Positions 7,977-15,985 of a stretch of DNA of 64,000 bases are shown here, piece by piece. The number at the start of each line of letters is the position of its first letter. Position 1 is the stretch's first letter. The position numbers were made by a program, and so were the translations under genes. The notes beneath the pieces were generated by a model. It saw only the letters and a program-made list of their open reading frames with translations. It was not told the DNA's origin and ran no database searches. Source of the stretch: CAVUWL01 sp963787415 (GTDB lineage Bacteria; Actinomycetota; Thermoleophilia; Solirubrobacterales; 70-9); assembly GCA_963787415.1 (NCBI GenBank), contig CAWBCO010000003.1:744001-808000 (forward strand). Direction: 5' to 3'.

Positions 7977-10382
7977 ATGTATCTGAGATCGATCACGATG
8001 AAGGGTTTTAAGTCCTTCCCCGAGCGGGCGAGCTTGGAGTTCTCACCCGGGGTCAGCGTGATCGTCGGCCCCAACGGATCGGGGAAGTCAAATATCACCG
8101 ACGCGGTGCTCTGGGCTCTCGGCGAGCAGAGCCCGGGGGCGATTCGCGGTGCCTCGATGCAGGACGTGATCTCAGCCGGCGGCAAGGGCATCGGCCAGCG
8201 CCGCCGGGCTGAGGTGGAGGTCGTGATCGATAACTCCGAAGGCCGCGCCGCTACCGAGTTCTCTGAGATCGCGGTGCAGCGCAGCCTCGATCGCTCCGGA
8301 GATGGCAGCTACCGCTTAAACGGCGCCCGCTGTCGCTTGGTCGACGTCGCCGAGGTTCTCTCCGACACCAACCTCGGTCATCAGATGCACTCGGTGATCA
8401 GCCAGGGCAGGGTCGAGTCAATAGTCCACTCCAAACCACGCGAGCGCCGGCTTTTGGTCGAGGAGGCGGCGGGTCTCGGCAAGCATCGAAAGCGCCGCCG
8501 CCGCGCCGAGCTGAAGCTCCGCGCGGCGCGCACCAATCTCGACCGCGCGCTCGATCTCGAGCGCGAGGCGCGGGCTCGCCTGCGCCCGCTCAAGCGCCAG
8601 GCTGAAGCGGCCGAGCTGGGTGCGCGACTCGAGCTCGATGAACTTCGCCTGCGCGGGCAACTGGTCGCCGAGGAGCTTCGCTTTGGCGCCGATCGGGCAG
8701 CCGCCGCGGCGGCTGCCGCTGAGCTGGCGCGCGGCCGCCGAGCTGAGATCGAGCAGCGCCTGGCGGCGGTCAGCGCGCGCCGCCGCGATGCCGAGGAGCG
8801 CTTCGCCGCACGCGACCGCGAGCGCACCGAGGCCTGGGGTCTTCTGACCAAGTTGCGCTCCGCCCAGGAGCGGATCGCGGTCCGCTCGGCCGGCCTCCTC
8901 GCCCGCGAGGCAGAGTTGATCGAGGGCATCGAGGCGCTGCGGGTCGAACTCGGTCCGCTGACGCTTGATCTTGATTCCGGATCGAGCGCTCGCGGGGAGC
9001 GGGCGAGCAAGCTGGAGGGAGAGCTGGGGGGGATTGAGGACGCTCTGTCCAAGGCCACCGAGGCGCTTGCCCGGGCGCGTTTCGCGGGCTCGCCCGAGCG
9101 CGAGCGTGAGGCGGCGCTGGGGGCGGTGCGAGGCGCAGCTGAGCTGGCGCTCCGCCACGCGCGAGTCGCCGAGGGGCTGCTCGGCGAGCGCCACCGCGAA
9201 GCCTTGCGCGGCCGGCTCGGCGCCGCCGAGGAGCTGCTCGAAGATGTGCACGCCGCGGCCGTCGCGATCGAGGCGGCTCGGGCGGCGGTTGGATCTCGGA
9301 TCGAGCGGACCGAGGGCACGGTGCTCGGCGGCGAGGGCGATGGAGATCAGATCGCCGAGGAGATGCGGGCCTGCTCACAGCTTGAGTTCGAGCTGCAGGC
9401 GGAGATCAAGGCTGCTGCCGATGAGCTGACCAAAGTCGAAGTTGAGGCGGCCCATCTCGGTGATCGCCGCGAGGAGGCGGCGCGCGAGCTGGCGATGATC
9501 GGCGAGCGCCTCGGCGAGGAGGTCGACCCTGCCGAAGGCCCACTTGGAGAGGAGGAACGAGCCGCGATCGCCCGCCAGCTGCAGCGCCTTGAGCGCCGCC
9601 GCGCCCAGATTGGTCCCTTCAACCCGTTGGCCAAGGGCGAGTATGAGGAGGCTCGCGAGCACGTTGAGGGCCTGCAGGCCCAGCGCGAGGATACCGAGCG
9701 CGCGATGCGCGAGCTGGAGACCCTGATCCGCGATGTCGATCGCGAGATCGAGCGCGCCTTTGAGCAGACCTTCGAGGCGACCGCCAAGAACTTTGAGGAG
9801 ATGGTCGAGCACCTCTTCCCCGGCGGCCGCGGCCATCTTCGCCGGGTCAGTCTGCACCCGGTTCGTGACCCAGAGCAAAGCGTCACGGAGGCGGCTGAGG
9901 AGGAGGATGAAGAAGTCCATGAGGAGCTCGGGGTCGAGATCGAGGTGACCCCCGCTGGCAAGTCGACCCGCAAGCTTTCGTTGCTCTCCGGTGGAGAGAA
10001 GTCGCTGGTCGCGCTGGCCTTCGTCTTCGCCGTCTTTCTCGCCCGCCCCTGTCCCTTCTACATCCTCGACGAGGTCGAGGCGGCCCTCGATGACGCCAAC
10101 ATCGATCGGTTTTTGCAGCTCGTACGGCGGTTTTCTGACCGCGCCCAGTTTGTCATCGTCACCCACCAAAAACGCACGATGGATGCCGCCGATGTGCTCT
10201 ATGGGGTCAGCATGGGCGGCGATGGTGTGACCAAAGTTGTCTCCCGTCGACTGCCGCGCGAAGCTGCCGGCGCGGAGGCGGGGCCGCCTCCCTTTGCCGG
10301 GATCGCGCCGGAGGCCGAGGAGGAGGAGGCGATCGCCGAAGCGGACTTGAGCGCCAAGCCGGGCTCCGCAGCCGCGGCCTGA
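7977..10382 (+). CDS. smc: Short SMC-type chromosome-structure ATPase without a recognisable hinge
   Basis: An 801-residue protein with both halves of the SMC head. The N-terminus is MYLRSITMKGFKSFPE with Walker A GPNGSGKSN (about residue 31). The C-terminus has the signature LSGGEKSLVALAF (about 670) and Walker B YILDEVEAALDD. Between them, about residues 160-620, is nearly continuous Ala/Glu/Arg/Leu coiled coil. Canonical bacterial SMC is about 1150-1200 residues and carries a globular hinge of about 150 residues in the middle; nothing like it is visible here. The rnc-smc-ftsY-ffh order is the normal site of the smc gene, so this is probably the lineage's own condensin SMC in reduced form. 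RecN- or SbcC-type ATPases are less likely because of the head motifs and position. Confidence 0.88.
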   Translation: MYLRSITMKGFKSFPERASLEFSPGVSVIVGPNGSGKSNITDAVLWALGEQSPGAIRGASMQDVISAGGKGIGQRRRAEVEVVIDNSEGRAATEFSEIAVQRSLDRSGDGSYRLNGARCRLVDVAEVLSDTNLGHQMHSVISQGRVESIVHSKPRERRLLVEEAAGLGKHRKRRRRAELKLRAARTNLDRALDLEREARARLRPLKRQAEAAELGARLELDELRLRGQLVAEELRFGADRAAAAAAAAELARGRRAEIEQRLAAVSARRRDAEERFAARDRERTEAWGLLTKLRSAQERIAVRSAGLLAREAELIEGIEALRVELGPLTLDLDSGSSARGERASKLEGELGGIEDALSKATEALARARFAGSPEREREAALGAVRGAAELALRHARVAEGLLGERHREALRGRLGAAEELLEDVHAAAVAIEAARAAVGSRIERTEGTVLGGEGDGDQIAEEMRACSQLEFELQAEIKAAADELTKVEVEAAHLGDRREEAARELAMIGERLGEEVDPAEGPLGEEERAAIARQLQRLERRRAQIGPFNPLAKGEYEEAREHVEGLQAQREDTERAMRELETLIRDVDREIERAFEQTFEATAKNFEEMVEHLFPGGRGHLRRVSLHPVRDPEQSVTEAAEEEDEEVHEELGVEIEVTPAGKSTRKLSLLSGGEKSLVALAFVFAVFLARPCPFYILDEVEAALDDANIDRFLQLVRRFSDRAQFVIVTHQKRTMDAADVLYGVSMGGDGVTKVVSRRLPREAAGAEAGPPPFAGIAPEAEEEEAIAEADLSAKPGSAAAA

Positions 10383-10386
10383 GCCG

Positions 10387-11385
10387 GTGTCCACTTCATG
10401 GCAGGAGTGCATTGATCTCGGCGCCCGCGGCGGGGAGCCGGTTGCCTCGGCGCCCGAGCTGGGGGCCGAGCGCAGCGGCGTCTTTCGCCGCCTCCGCGAG
10501 AGTCTCTCCAAAAGCCGCCAGGCGCTCAGCGAGGAGATCTCGGCAAGCTTTTTCGATCGCATCGACGAGCAGACCTGGGAGCGGTTGGAGGAAGCGCTGA
10601 TCTTTGCCGACGCCGGAGCGCCGACCACCGCCGCGGTGGTCGAGCGGCTCGAGCGCGAGGTCGAGGCGGGGACCGTCCCCGCCGACGGCGCCGCGGTGCG
10701 CGAGAGGCTGATCGAGATCCTGGCGGAGGTCGCCGCAACCGGTAGGAGACCGATCGATCTCAGCGCCAATCCCGCCGTGCTGCTGATGGTCGGCGTTAAC
10801 GGGACCGGTAAGACGACCACGGTCGGCAAGATTGCCTGGCAGTTGAGCAAGGTCTTCGGCCTCTCGGTCGTCCTGGCCGCCGCCGATACCTACCGGGCGG
10901 CGGCGGTTGAGCAGCTCGCCACCTGGGCCGAACGAGCGGGCGCGGACCTGGTTCGCTCCGCGCCGGGCGCCGATCCGGGGGCGGTCGCCTTCGATGCGAT
11001 CGCCGCGGCTCGTGCGCGTGGCGCCGACGCTGTCATCGTCGATACCGCCGGGCGCCTGCACACCCAGGGCAACCTGATGGAGGAGCTGGCTAAGGTGAGG
11101 CGGGTGATCGCCAAGCAGATCCCCGCAGCCCCGCACGAGACGCTGATCTCAATCGATGCAACCACCGGTCAAAATGGTCTGCGCCAGGCGAAGGTCTTCT
11201 CCGCTGCGGTGCCTCTAGACGGGGTGGTGCTGACCAAGCTTGACGGAACGGCAAAGGGCGGGATCACGCTGGCGATCGCAAACGAGTTGAGCATCCCGGT
11301 GAAGCTGATCGGGACCGGTGAGTCACTCGAGGATCTGCGCCCGTTTGACCCCAGCGACTTCGCCCGCGCCTTGCTCGCTGAGTGA
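10387..11385 (+). CDS. ftsY: Signal recognition particle receptor FtsY
   Basis: A 332-residue SRP GTPase that docks ribosome-SRP complexes at the membrane. It has the N domain (from about residue 30, VFRRLRESLSKSRQALSEEI) and the G domain with GVNGTGKTTTVGKIA, DTAGRLHTQGNLMEEL and TKLDGTAKGG. The N-terminal acidic A domain of some FtsY proteins is nearly absent. The start is the GTG 4 bases after the smc stop; the exact start is not certain. ffh, its partner, follows 19 bases later. Confidence 0.95.
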   Translation: MSTSWQECIDLGARGGEPVASAPELGAERSGVFRRLRESLSKSRQALSEEISASFFDRIDEQTWERLEEALIFADAGAPTTAAVVERLEREVEAGTVPADGAAVRERLIEILAEVAATGRRPIDLSANPAVLLMVGVNGTGKTTTVGKIAWQLSKVFGLSVVLAAADTYRAAAVEQLATWAERAGADLVRSAPGADPGAVAFDAIAAARARGADAVIVDTAGRLHTQGNLMEELAKVRRVIAKQIPAAPHETLISIDATTGQNGLRQAKVFSAAVPLDGVVLTKLDGTAKGGITLAIANELSIPVKLIGTGESLEDLRPFDPSDFARALLAE

Positions 11386-11404
11386 CGCCATCTAAGCTTG
11401 GGGC

Positions 11405-12769
11405 GTGTTTGATCAGCTCTCTGACCGGCTTCAGGCGACGCTCTCGGAGGTGCGCTCGCGGGGAAAGCTGAGCGAGTCAGACGTCGACGCGGCAATGCGC
11501 GAGATTCGCCTCGCCCTGCTCGAGGCCGACGTCAACTTCAAGGTCGTCAAATCGTTTACCGCAACGTTGCGCGAGCGCTGCCTGGGCGTAGGGGTGCTGG
11601 AGAGCCTCGATCCAGGCCAGCAGGTGGTGAAGATCGTCAACGAGGAGCTGGCGGCACTGATGGGTGGAACGGGGGCGGAGCTGGTCTTTGCCTCCAAGGG
11701 TACAACCGTGATTTTGATCGCCGGCCTGCAGGGCTCGGGCAAGACCACCGCCTGTGCCAAGCTGGCCCGCCTGCTCGGCGCCTCGGGGAAGAACGTCGCC
11801 CTCGCTGCCTGTGACGTCTACAGGCCGGCCGCAATCGAACAGCTGATCACGGTCGGTGAGCGAGCGGGCGCCCACGTCTACCAGCAGGGCACTGAGCGGG
11901 ACCCGGTCGAGATCGCCGAGTGGGCGCTCGGCCGCGCCCGCGCCGAGGACCGAGATGTCTTGATCGTCGATACCGCGGGGCGCTTGCACGTCGATCAGGA
12001 GCTGATGGCCGAGCTCGCCCAGATTCGAAAGCAAACCAAGCCCGATGACGTGCTCTTGGTGGTCGACGCGATGAGCGGTCAGGATGCGGTCGGGGTCGCG
12101 GAATCATTCGCCGCCACGGCCGAGTTTGACGGAGTTGTGATGACCAAGCTCGACGGCGACGCGCGCGGGGGGGCCGCGCTCTCGGTCAAGGCGGTCACCG
12201 GCCGTCCGATCCTCTTCGCCTCCACCGGCGAGAAGCTCGAGGACTTCGATCGCTTTCATCCCGACCGGATGGCCTCGCGGATCCTCGGGATGGGCGATGT
12301 CTTGAGCCTGATCGAGAAGGCCGAGCAACAGGTCGATGAGAAGGAGGCCCTCGACCTGCAGGAAAAACTGCGGCGAGATCAGTTTACCCTGGAGGACTTC
12401 CTCCAACAGATGCGCCAGGTGCGCAAAATGGGCCCGCTCAGTGGCCTGCTCGGGATGATGCCCGGAATGGGGGCGATGAAGGAGCTAAAGAACGCCGACG
12501 TGGATGAGGGAGAGCTCGATCGCGTCGAGGCGATCATCCTCTCGATGACCCCGATTGAGCGGGCCGCTCCGGCGACGATCAACGGCTCCCGGCGACGGCG
12601 GATCGCAACAGGGTCCGGAACCAAGGTCCAGCAGGTCAATCAGCTGGTCAAACAGTTTGACCAGATGCGCAAACTGATGCGACAGGTGGCGTCGGGGAAG
12701 ATGCCCGATCCCCAGCAAATGGCGCAGATCTCCGCAGGCGGCCAACGGCGCAAGGTCCGCAGGCGCTAA
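11405..12769 (+). CDS. ffh: Signal recognition particle protein Ffh
   Basis: A 454-residue SRP54 GTPase, GTG start (MFDQLSDRLQATLSEVRSRG). The NG domain has GLQGSGKTTACAKLA, DTAGRLHVDQELM and TKLDGDARGGAAL. The methionine-rich M domain follows from about residue 320 (KMGPLSGLLGMMPGMG), with the RNA-binding stretch INGSRRRRIATGSG. It binds signal sequences and 4.5S RNA and works with FtsY. No SRP RNA gene is seen in the window. It lies 13 bases ahead of rpsP, the usual ffh-rpsP arrangement. Confidence 0.97.
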   Translation: MFDQLSDRLQATLSEVRSRGKLSESDVDAAMREIRLALLEADVNFKVVKSFTATLRERCLGVGVLESLDPGQQVVKIVNEELAALMGGTGAELVFASKGTTVILIAGLQGSGKTTACAKLARLLGASGKNVALAACDVYRPAAIEQLITVGERAGAHVYQQGTERDPVEIAEWALGRARAEDRDVLIVDTAGRLHVDQELMAELAQIRKQTKPDDVLLVVDAMSGQDAVGVAESFAATAEFDGVVMTKLDGDARGGAALSVKAVTGRPILFASTGEKLEDFDRFHPDRMASRILGMGDVLSLIEKAEQQVDEKEALDLQEKLRRDQFTLEDFLQQMRQVRKMGPLSGLLGMMPGMGAMKELKNADVDEGELDRVEAIILSMTPIERAAPATINGSRRRRIATGSGTKVQQVNQLVKQFDQMRKLMRQVASGKMPDPQQMAQISAGGQRRKVRRR

Positions 12770-12782
12770 TCTCTCGCGGTTC

Positions 12783-13037
12783 ATGGCGGTCAGAATCAGA
12801 CTGAGACGGGTGGGTTCGAAGAAGAACCCGATCTGGCGCATCGTCGTCGCCGATAAGCGCTCGCCCCGAGACGGGCGCACGATCGAGACGATTGGCCGGT
12901 ACAACCCCCAGACCGAGCCCTCCTTGATCGAGTTCGACGAGGAGCGCGCACGCCACTGGCTCGAGCACGGAGCCCAGCCCTCCGAGACGGTTGCCGGCCT
13001 GCTGCGCACCAAGGGCATCGCCGCCTCCGGCAGCTAG
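12783..13037 (+). CDS. rpsP: 30S ribosomal protein S16
   Basis: 84 residues, beginning MAVRIRLRRVGSKKNPIWRI and continuing VADKRSPRDGR and IGRYNP, all diagnostic for S16. Length is normal. It opens the rpsP-khpA-trmD-rplS run, where most bacteria also have rimM between khpA and trmD; here rimM is not present. Confidence 0.97.
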   Translation: MAVRIRLRRVGSKKNPIWRIVVADKRSPRDGRTIETIGRYNPQTEPSLIEFDEERARHWLEHGAQPSETVAGLLRTKGIAASGS

Positions 13038-13044
13038 CGCAGAC

Positions 13045-13275
13045 GTGACCGAGCTGCTTGAGTTCCTCCTCAGGGCGCTGGTCGAGGATCCCGAGGCGGT
13101 CGTTGTTACCGAGCTCGAAGAGGATGGCGATCTGATCTATGAGATCACGGTTGCCGATCAAGATTTAGGGCGGGTGATCGGCAAAGGCGGTCGCGTTGCA
13201 AATGCGATCCGCACGATCGCAAAGGCGGCAGCGGTGCGGCTCGATCGCCGTGTTGTCGTCGACATCCTCGATTGA
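13045..13275 (+). CDS. khpA: KH-domain RNA-binding protein KhpA
   Basis: A 76-residue single KH domain with the RNA-binding GxxG loop in VIGKGGRVANAIRTIAKAA. It begins at the GTG 8 bases after the rpsP stop (VTELLEFLLRALV), the normal family start; a longer in-frame ATG lies inside rpsP and is unlikely. Homologues pair with KhpB and affect ribosome function and cell-wall growth. Its TGA overlaps the TTG start of trmD. Confidence 0.93.
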   Translation: MTELLEFLLRALVEDPEAVVVTELEEDGDLIYEITVADQDLGRVIGKGGRVANAIRTIAKAAAVRLDRRVVVDILD

Positions 13276-13949
13276 AGCTCGATATCTTCACCCTCTTCCC
13301 CGAGGCCTTTGACTGGTTTCGCTCCCAGCGCTCGGTCCAAAATGCGCTCGGCAAGGGCTCGGTTCTGCGCACCTTTGATTACCGCGATACGACTCCGCTG
13401 GGAGGCGGACAGGTCGATGACGCTCCCTACGGTGGAGGGGCGGGAATGGTCCTCCGCGTCGACGTCATCGACGCCGCCCTGCAGGCCGCCTACGCCGCCG
13501 GGGAGAGGCCTCGGATGATCTTGCTCTCCCCGACCGGGCGACTTTTGGACGACGAGTTCGCCGATCAGCTGACCAAGGAGTCCCACCTGGCGCTGCTCTG
13601 CGGGCGATATGAGGGTTTTGATGAGCGCGTGCACGAGCACCTGGTCGAGGAGGAGGTCTCGATCGGTCGCTACGTCTTGGCCGGTGGGGAGCTGGCCGCA
13701 ATGGTCCTGGCCGACGTCGTCTTGCGCAAGCTGCCGGGTTCCCTGGGTCATGCAAAAAGCGCCGCCGAGGAGTCCTTCAGCCGCCTGCTGGAGGGGGCCC
13801 CGGAGTATCCGCACTACACCCGGCCACCGATCTATCGCGGTTGGCAGGTGCCCGAGGTTTTGCTCTCGGGCGACCACGAGCGGGTTCGCGGTTGGCGCAT
13901 CGATCAAAGCCGCGCCCGGGCTGAGCGCTTCGACTCTGACCCGGAGTAG
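13272..13949 (+). CDS. trmD: tRNA (guanine37-N1)-methyltransferase TrmD
   Basis: A 225-residue SPOUT methyltransferase that makes m1G37 in tRNAs reading CNN codons and prevents +1 frameshifting. It starts at a TTG overlapping the khpA stop, giving the canonical MKLDIFTLFPEAF. Visible motifs are GGGAGMVLRVD, LLCGRYEGFDERV and SIGRYVLAGGELAAMV, the knotted SAM site. The direct junction with khpA leaves no room for rimM. Confidence 0.96.
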   Translation: MKLDIFTLFPEAFDWFRSQRSVQNALGKGSVLRTFDYRDTTPLGGGQVDDAPYGGGAGMVLRVDVIDAALQAAYAAGERPRMILLSPTGRLLDDEFADQLTKESHLALLCGRYEGFDERVHEHLVEEEVSIGRYVLAGGELAAMVLADVVLRKLPGSLGHAKSAAEESFSRLLEGAPEYPHYTRPPIYRGWQVPEVLLSGDHERVRGWRIDQSRARAERFDSDPE

Positions 13950-14007
13950 CTACCATTCCGCCACCGTGCGGTATCCAGGTTTTGGGCCGGGCGGTTTTTT
14001 CTCGCCA

Positions 14008-14619
14008 ATGAGCAGCGTAATCGACAGCATCGAGCGTAGTCAGCTGAGGCAGGGCCTTCCCTCCTTTGGCCCTGGCGACCGCGTGCGGGTTCACTTTCAG
14101 GTTGTCGAGGGCACCCGCCGCCGCACCCAGGTCTTTGAGGGAATCGTCTTGCGGCGGCAGGGCTCGGGAGTACGGGAGACCTTCACGGTCCGCAAGCAGT
14201 CCTTCGGGGTCGGGGTTGAGCGAACGTTTCCGCTGCATTCCCCAAAGATCGAAAAGCTGGAGATCGCCGCTCGCGGCGACGTGCGTCGGGCCAAGCTCTA
14301 TTACCTCAGAGGCCGAATCGGCAAGGCGGCTCGCGTCGCCGAGCGGCGCTGGGGAATCGATGAGGAGCTGGTTTCAGCGCCGAGCCCGCCGGCTGAGCCC
14401 GAGGCGGCTGAGCTGGAGGAGGAGGGCGCAGCGTCCCAGGGCGAGAGGGAGGGCGAGGAGAACGCTGCCGAGCTCGAGTCGAAGGAGGCAGAGCTGGTGG
14501 CAGACACGGACGCTGAGGCGCCCGAGGCAGGGGAGACCGAGGAAACCGCCGCGGCGCGAGATGCCGAGGATGAGGAGCCGGCTGAGGAGGCCGGCGACTC
14601 CGGCGAGGATCCGGTCTGA
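14008..14619 (+). CDS. rplS: 50S ribosomal protein L19 with long acidic C-terminal tail
   Basis: 203 residues. The first 115 or so are ordinary L19 (FGPGDRVRVHFQVVEGTRRR, then VFEGIVLRRQGSG, and VERTFPLHSPKIEKLEI). The remaining 85 or so residues (from about position 117) are almost entirely Glu, Ala, Asp, Pro and Ser, for example AELEEEGAASQGEREGEEN. L19 normally ends near residue 115. The ATG at 14008 is chosen from homology; an in-frame extension upstream overlaps trmD and is not real. The tail is in frame and ends only at the lepB junction. Confidence 0.95.
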   Translation: MSSVIDSIERSQLRQGLPSFGPGDRVRVHFQVVEGTRRRTQVFEGIVLRRQGSGVRETFTVRKQSFGVGVERTFPLHSPKIEKLEIAARGDVRRAKLYYLRGRIGKAARVAERRWGIDEELVSAPSPPAEPEAAELEEEGAASQGEREGEENAAELESKEAELVADTDAEAPEAGETEETAAARDAEDEEPAEEAGDSGEDPV

Positions 14620-15236
14620 GACTCTCGATACCGAAGCCGAAGAGCCGGGGCGGGGGGCTTATCGAGCTGGTCGTCATCGTCGCCTTGGCCCTGGGGCTGG
14701 CCCTGGGGATCCAGGCCTGGATCGTCAAGCCCTACCAGATTCCCTCGCAGTCGATGGAACCGACGCTGATCGTTGGCCAGCGGGTCCTGGTCAATCGCTT
14801 TATCTATCACTTCACCAGTCCGGCGATTGGCAACATCGTCGTCTTTCACCCCCCGGCAGGCGCCGACACAGGCAGTGAATGCGGCGTCTCTCACTCTCCC
14901 GAGCAGCCCTGCCCAAGGCCGACCAAGGGGGAGTCCGGACAGACCTTCATCAAGCGGATCGTCGCCGGGCCCGGCGATACGGTCAGCATCCGCAACGGTC
15001 ACCCGGTCGTCAACGGGGTGGAGAAAAGCAGCGAACCGTATACAAACCCCTGCGGCAATGGCGCCGACTGCAACCTTCCCAAGCCGATCACCGTTCCGCC
15101 CGGCTATTACTTCATGATGGGCGACAACCGTGGGGAGAGCGACGACAGCCGATTCTGGGGGCCGATCCCCCAAAGTTGGATCATCGGCGAGGCCTTCGCC
15201 ACCTACTGGCCGCCCGATCGCATCGGCACCCTCTAA
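14616..15236 (+). CDS. lepB: Signal peptidase I (probable CTG start)
   Basis: A membrane-anchored serine protease that removes signal peptides. The frame has no ATG, GTG or TTG between an in-frame TGA at 14583 and TTG 14685. That TTG would cut the membrane anchor in half. A CTG at 14616 overlaps the rplS stop as CTGA and gives LRLSIPKPKSRGGGLIELVV, a basic start followed by a hydrophobic helix, so I place the start there (206 residues). The catalytic Ser is in PSQSMEPTL and the Lys in FIKRIVAGPGD; MMGDNRGESDDSR is the box E motif. An insertion with paired cysteines lies between boxes B and D. Confidence 0.9.
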   Translation: MRLSIPKPKSRGGGLIELVVIVALALGLALGIQAWIVKPYQIPSQSMEPTLIVGQRVLVNRFIYHFTSPAIGNIVVFHPPAGADTGSECGVSHSPEQPCPRPTKGESGQTFIKRIVAGPGDTVSIRNGHPVVNGVEKSSEPYTNPCGNGADCNLPKPITVPPGYYFMMGDNRGESDDSRFWGPIPQSWIIGEAFATYWPPDRIGTL

Positions 15237-15258
15237 GCCAGCCTCCCGCCGACGCAGG

Positions 15259-15906
15259 CTGGCGCGCACGCAGCGTCTATTTGCCTTTGACCGTGGACTT
15301 GGCAGCCGTCTCGTCGCCGGTGCAGATGAGGCGGGCAGGGGGTCCCTTGCCGGCCCGCTGGTCGCCGCCGCGGTCTTGCTCGACTACTCCGCACTCTCCC
15401 ATGCTGACCGCCGGGCCCTGGCCGGCCTTCATGACTCAAAGCAGATGAGCGCCGAGCTCCGCGAGGAGATGTGCCCGAGCGTGCTGCGCGCCGCGGCGCG
15501 GGTCAGCGTGGTGGTGCGCTGCGTGCGCGGAATTGATGCGCGTGGCCTACACGTGACAAACATCGAGGCGCTCTCGGGGGCGCTGGAGCGCCTCGATCCG
15601 CCCACCGGGGATACGGTTTGCCTGGTCGATGGGTTCTCGCTACCGCAGTGCTCGGTCGCCCACCGGGCGCTGGTCGAGGGCGACGGTACGAGTGCTGCGA
15701 TCGCGGCCGCATCGGTGGTCGCCAAGGTCACCCGCGATCGCTACATGCATGGCGCCGGGGGCGAGCACCCGGGCTGGGGCTTTGAGGAGCACGTCGGTTA
15801 TTCGACGCCTGAGCACCGCGAGGCGATCGGTCGACTCGGGATCTCGCCCCTTCACAGGCGCTCGTTTCGCTCGGTCGCCTACAGCCAGCTGAAGCTGGCA
15901 GGCTAG
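15259..15906 (+). CDS. rnhB: Ribonuclease HII (start uncertain)
   Basis: An endonuclease that removes ribonucleotides from DNA. Catalytic residues are in AGADEAGRGSLAGPL (Asp-Glu), LHDSKQM and SVVAKVTRDRYM. RNase HII is usually about 200-215 residues. The only conventional start, GTG at 15130, lies deep inside lepB and gives a 258-residue form. The CTG at 15259 gives 215 residues, (M)ARTQRLFAFDRGLGS, and avoids the overlap. I favour it, so this would be the second CTG start in a row. The lepB-rnhB order is common. Confidence 0.88.
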   Translation: MARTQRLFAFDRGLGSRLVAGADEAGRGSLAGPLVAAAVLLDYSALSHADRRALAGLHDSKQMSAELREEMCPSVLRAAARVSVVVRCVRGIDARGLHVTNIEALSGALERLDPPTGDTVCLVDGFSLPQCSVAHRALVEGDGTSAAIAAASVVAKVTRDRYMHGAGGEHPGWGFEEHVGYSTPEHREAIGRLGISPLHRRSFRSVAYSQLKLAG

Positions 15907-15985
15907 GAGCGCTCCGAGCGAGCGAGGATCCACTCCTTGCCCGCCGGTCTGCCCGAGGCGCCGAGCGGTATCTAATCTTTGTCAG

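Noticed and set aside
8381..9319. Long minus-strand frame inside smc, Arg/Ser-rich
   Set aside because: It is the antisense of a GC-rich coiled-coil gene; composition is typical of such shadows and no family feature is present.
13609..14007. N-terminal extension of rplS overlapping trmD
   Set aside because: The extension has no L19 residues and overlaps trmD completely; the ATG at 14008 gives the standard start.
15906..15985. TPP riboswitch ahead of thiD
   Set aside because: Only 80 bases are available and the conserved CTGAGA and pyrophosphate-helix pattern is not found.
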